A stretch of 64,000 bases of DNA, taken from assembly GCA_900074885.1 (NCBI GenBank), contig FJUW01000009.1, positions 609,019 through 673,018 of the forward strand, in the 5' to 3' direction. The position numbers and the translations under genes were made by a program. Below are positions 60,288-64,000 of this stretch, piece after piece (the stretch's first letter is position 1; every line of letters starts with the position of its first letter). Source of the stretch: Rhynchosporium graminicola. Taxonomy: Eukaryota; Ascomycota; Leotiomycetes; Helotiales; Ploettnerulaceae. Under the pieces are notes generated by a model. It was not told the origin of the DNA. It saw nothing but the letters and a program-made list of their open reading frames with translations, and made no database searches.

Positions 60288-62167
60288 ATGGCCATCAAGC
60301 AACGCAAGGGCACAGCCATCCAGCTCTCCATCGCGCTCCTCTTCCTCTCCTTCACAATCATCTACTTCTGCTCGCGCGACAGTGATATCACCAAAGTAAC
60401 AAAACCTGACTATAAAAACATTCTCCAAACCGCGACCTCCATTGTCAAACCCTCGAGCAAAAAAAACACCTTCATCAACTCCCTCCTCTTAGACAAGAGC
60501 GAAATCGATGGCGCATTCGATAATACCACGATTACGAAGCTGTGCAAGACGACAGAATGGACGGAAGGATTGATTTTCAGATGTGAAGGCGCTGAGGGAG
60601 GGATTGCGAATGTGAGGAATGTGGTGTTGAATTGTGTGAGATATGCGATTGAAGCTGGTGGTGTGTACTATTCTCCTCTCCCTCTCAATCCCCCAATTGC
60701 AGCCGGACTCAAGCTAACCCTTTTCCAATCACAGCAACACAATTCATCGTACCCGAAATCCTCCTTCAAACCTCCACCTCTGGCCCAAAAGGCACACCAG
60801 TCCCTTTCACACACTACTTCGACCTTCCCTACTTCTCGCAAACCCTCTCTTCTGTCTGCCCCCGGATATCTATTGTGGGGCATGTAAATGACCTCTACAA
60901 CTTTCCCTCCACCGCCACCCCTGTCTCCCTTCACCCAACAGCCGTTACCACTTCCCTCCTTTCCGGCTTCATCCTCGCCTCGCCAGGGAACTGGTCCTCG
61001 GAATTCAAGAACTTCCTCAACACAACGCACCCTAAACCCTTCAGCGCAGCGGTACCTGTACTGGTGAGCTTGAACGCACCACTTCTACAGTTCCCATTGA
61101 GTTACGACGATCCGCATTTCGTAGCCAGCTTCGGACGGATACTCAGGTTTAGAGAGGATGTTAGACGTGTGGCTGCGGGCGTGGTTTGGGCGATGGATCA
61201 GAAACACAAGTTGGGTATGGAAAGGGCGATGGGAGAGTTGAAGGGAAAGAGGTGGTATGGTGCGCATCTGAGGACGGGCGATGATGCCGCGAATGCGGGA
61301 TGGACAACTTACGCAACACAACAGGGGAATTACGTCTCCCACGCTCAAAAGTCCCAGCTATCACTTATGTATCTATCTTCCACCTCAACCTCCGACACCA
61401 GAAAATTCACGCTCTACGCAGCAGGCAAAAACGTCACTGTCGAAACCACAGATAGTCTCTTAGCTGAGCTTGTTCCACCGCAAGGTACGGCTTCTGTTGG
61501 AAAGTACAAGCCGAGGAAGGGATCAGAGCAGGAATGGGAGCTGTTACAGGGTATGAGCTGGGATCAGCAATTGTTAGTGGACTACGAGGTGCTATTAAGG
61601 AGTTCTATTTTTGGTGGGGTATGGGAAAGTAGTTTCTCTTGGGGCATCGCCATGAGGAGACATGTTGTTGCCAGTGGGGAGAAGGGATGGGTGAGCATTG
61701 CGCAGACGGGAGTTGGAGCTGTTCTTCCGAATAGACTCGGCACGAGAAACGCAAATAAAATTGAAGGCATAGATGGAGATGGGAGATTGGAAGAAGCACA
61801 TCCGCCCGTCGAGCTTGAATCTCCTGAACCCTCTTACCCTATGGGACGCCGAGCAGAAGCCGAACCAGCACCCAAACCAATCTCCCAAGCCGCACCAGCA
61901 GGTTCACATCCCGGTTTTGGAGCCGATCACCCGGCTACCCTGTCATCTGCAGAAATTTCCCTCATGCAAAAGCTGGAGATGGATAGTCGAAATGCGACTG
62001 GGAATGGAAAGCCGGCTAGTACGGTGCATACGGAGGCGAGGCTGGGGACGGTGGCGTGGGAGGACGGGTTGAGTTTCGTTTTTGGTCCGGTGGGAAACAA
62101 GGCTGGTGGGAAGGGAGAAGATGAGAATGCGGTTGGCTGGAGGGTCAGAGCGAGTTTGTGGCCTTGA
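60288..62167 (+). CDS. Type II membrane protein resembling O-fucosyltransferases, 601 aa
   Basis: Exon 1 is 60288-60660, the intron is 60661-60734 (74 bp, GTGTGT..CACAG, GCTAAC branch), and exon 2 is 60735-62167; phase is kept and the junction restores AIEAGATQFIVPEI, a typical early strand-loop of this fold. Residues about 10-28 form an uncleaved signal anchor, placing the catalytic part in the Golgi or ER lumen. Landmarks are LIFRCEGAEGGIANVRNVVL, the WYGAHLRTGDD motif (His-Leu-Arg about 302-304, equivalent to the HxR of GDP-fucose protein O-fucosyltransferases), MSWDQQLLVDYEVLLRSSIF and WESSFSWGIAMRRH. The last 120 residues are Pro/Glu-rich and less conserved in type. A fucosyltransferase-like fold is well supported; donor and acceptor are not known. 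The start was chosen because no earlier in-frame ATG exists. Confidence 0.75.
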
Positions 62168-64000
62168 GAAGTTGGATGATCAAGGATTTTTGAATCAGAA
62201 AGATGAAGAAAGAGGTGGATATGATGAAAACGAGTTGAAAATTATGGCAGTGATCTTGCATAAGCACAGATATCCAGTGTTGAGCGAAGGAGTTCTTGGT
62301 TTAGAGTGGTCATGGGCTGACAATGAGCGTCCAAGGTGTATGAGTTGGCAAGCGAAGCGATGAACAGGAGTACAGGATATGGCGTGTTGTACTAAATTAC
62401 GGTAGAGCATCATAATGCAGGATACTACACTCCGGTTCAGAAATGGCAAGCTTTCGAGGCGTTGACCAGTATGGACGGCTTAACAGACGAGAATCAAAAA
62501 AGGTCTGTCAGTCTGATGTAGAAATCATCCAATGGAGAAGACAGAGTTTCTTCCTTGCGAAGGCAGCATAAATATCTTGATCAAAATACTTCGACTGGAG
62601 TTTTTTTTTTTTTCTTTTCTTGGTATCTAGCCAAGTTGAAATCTTACGTCTCCATTGGTTGGTGATGGGTTTTGACCAGGCAGGGTGAGATTTTGGATGC
62701 TGATCCAGCCAACTACCGCGAGAGGTTTGTGGGACTGGAGGAAGGCAGCGCAATTGAAAATTGGCCGCTAGAAGTGGGAATGCGTTCTGTGTCCGCATGG
62801 GAAAAGCAAGAGATGGGAATACGCGGGAGAAAGGACGATAACAGCTTCGCAAACGACAGCAACCGAGGACCTCTTGTACTAATTGAACAAGAGATTTTTT
62901 TTTATTTTTCTTTCTTTCTTCTTGTGGCTAGGAGAGTTGGGGTTTCTCTCTGAGAGGACTTTGACACTCTTGATTGGGAGTATAGAGGGAGGGGGAAGGT
63001 GGACGTGCAATGAGCATTATTTTGAGATTCTAGTTTGGTCAGATTTGATTGAAATAAGCAAGTAGCCCTTGGTGCCAATCTCGAAAGTGACTCTTACTCT
63101 TGGCTCTGGTGCCTTGGACATTGATCTTCTCGTTACTGGGGGTTGAGGGGGGCTTATATAGCTTCTTGACGGGGTTCCTGGAGGGACTTGTGGAGGAGAT
63201 GATTATGAGGTGAGCTGGGTTGGATGTCGACTGTGAGATGTGATTTGGTGCGTGGAGAGTTAGGTGAGTTGAGTCTGATGCCGCGATCTGGAGCATGAGG
63301 CTCCAGATCGCGGCATCAAACATCTATGAAATAAAACTGTGTATAATTTGGATTCTGGAGGTTGGTAAGTGGAGGGATTGTAGATACTAAAGGAGGGATG
63401 TCTCACCTGCGTCGAGCTTCTGGCTTGCTGGTTGGTGTGCCACTGATAGTATATATAAAGTTCCCTCGGGTCTCAAACGACCATCCAAGACAGCGAGATG
63501 AATGTTACCCTGAGGTAGATCATGCGACAGCTTTCTGCTGTTCAAGATAGGAGACTTCCTTTGTTGAGAAGTTCGCTTTTCATCTTGACTATTGGAACTT
63601 GGTGCTGTGGCTGACGCGTTTATGCTTTGAATAGAAATTCATAATTGCGAAGAGGCCAGGGATTATAATGTGAGGAGGAAATTGACGTGTCTGAAGATGC
63701 GGCAGTACTAATGTCTGGTGACAACAGCTTTTGAAATGGCACTAATCTCCATTGCCGTGTTTTGAACTCTCGCTGAGAAGTCAGGATTGTATACACTATA
63801 GATCAGAAATAACGGAGTGACTCCGGATGTTATGTTAGAAGTTCTTGTTCGATCTACTATTGGAACACGAAGTAACACCGAGCACATGGTCCCATTTAAT
63901 ATACCCACCGTATGTTGATAAAGGTGAAGGCTGGTCACTATAGATGAGGGGGACTCATTCATAGCTAGGGTTTTATACTTTAGTCCGAGGTCCAAATGGA
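62168..64000. other. Intergenic region to window edge, possible partial gene
   Basis: No gene recognised with confidence. A minus-strand frame at 63708-63962 (from MNESPSSIVTSLHLYQHTVG) could be the end of a gene that continues beyond the window, but it shows no domain. A perfect hairpin lies at 63276-63318. Confidence 0.4.
63276..63318. repeat. Perfect 19-bp inverted repeat with 5-base loop
   Basis: Arms 63276-63294 and 63300-63318 are exact reverse complements (left arm TGATGCCGCGATCTGGAGC) around the loop ATGAG. The stem is GC-rich and would fold strongly as RNA or as a DNA cruciform. Confidence 0.9.

Noticed and set aside
62672..62953. 93-codon plus-strand frame after the fucosyltransferase-like gene
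   Set aside because: Partly plausible composition, but no ATG at its beginning, no domain and a competing minus-strand frame.

Overview
The window is nuclear DNA from a filamentous ascomycete (Pezizomycotina). The evidence is the short introns (45-95 bp, GT..AG with CTAAC/CTGAC-type branch sites), single-copy core genes of that group, pyrimidine-rich leaders, and a Ty3/Gypsy element destroyed by RIP-type C-to-T mutation. The mix (nimT, SLD5, UTP18, NACHT, DUF6604 and small secreted cysteine-rich proteins) would suit a leotiomycete, but order and species cannot be fixed from sequence alone. All multi-exon models are hand-spliced from reading frame, splice sites and phase.

Layout. 1-4490: minus-strand Gypsy retrotransposon relic, cut by the window edge in its reverse transcriptase. 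4491-8103: no firm gene. 8104-9937 (-): nimT/CDC25 phosphatase in four exons. 9938-27868: almost 18 kb without a recognisable gene. It contains a 352-bp assembly gap, many microsatellites, and from about 19.9 kb an AT-richer part with promoter-like and duplicated fragments. 27869-28646 (-): GINS subunit SLD5. 29270-32464 (+): 1048-residue NACHT STAND protein. 34259-36945 (-): broken DUF6604 gene. 38033-38804 and 39528-40048 (+): two small unrecognised genes. 40388-41640 (-): aldo/keto reductase relic. 42645-44482 (+): UTP18. 45291-46405 (-): tentative four-exon gene. About 47.2-47.95 kb (-): coding relic. 49000-49452 (-) and 50826-51479 (+): two divergent small secreted cysteine-rich proteins. 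53242-55269 (-): 675-residue disordered conserved-type protein. 59557-60004 (-): small tentative gene. 60288-62167 (+): type II membrane protein resembling O-fucosyltransferases.

The genes do not form one pathway. nimT (G2/M entry), SLD5 (replication helicase) and UTP18 (18S rRNA processing) are housekeeping islands. Between them lie accessory segments: a RIPped transposon, a STAND sensor-type ATPase, two decayed genes whose stops look like C-to-T events, and a pair of secreted cysteine-rich proteins.

The most interesting points are the divergent cysteine-rich pair sharing a CCSGxC core, one member of which has a 135-bp intron that stays open in frame; the NACHT protein with a coiled-coil linker and no obvious C-terminal repeats; the large gene desert upstream of nimT; and a perfect 19-bp hairpin at 63276-63318.
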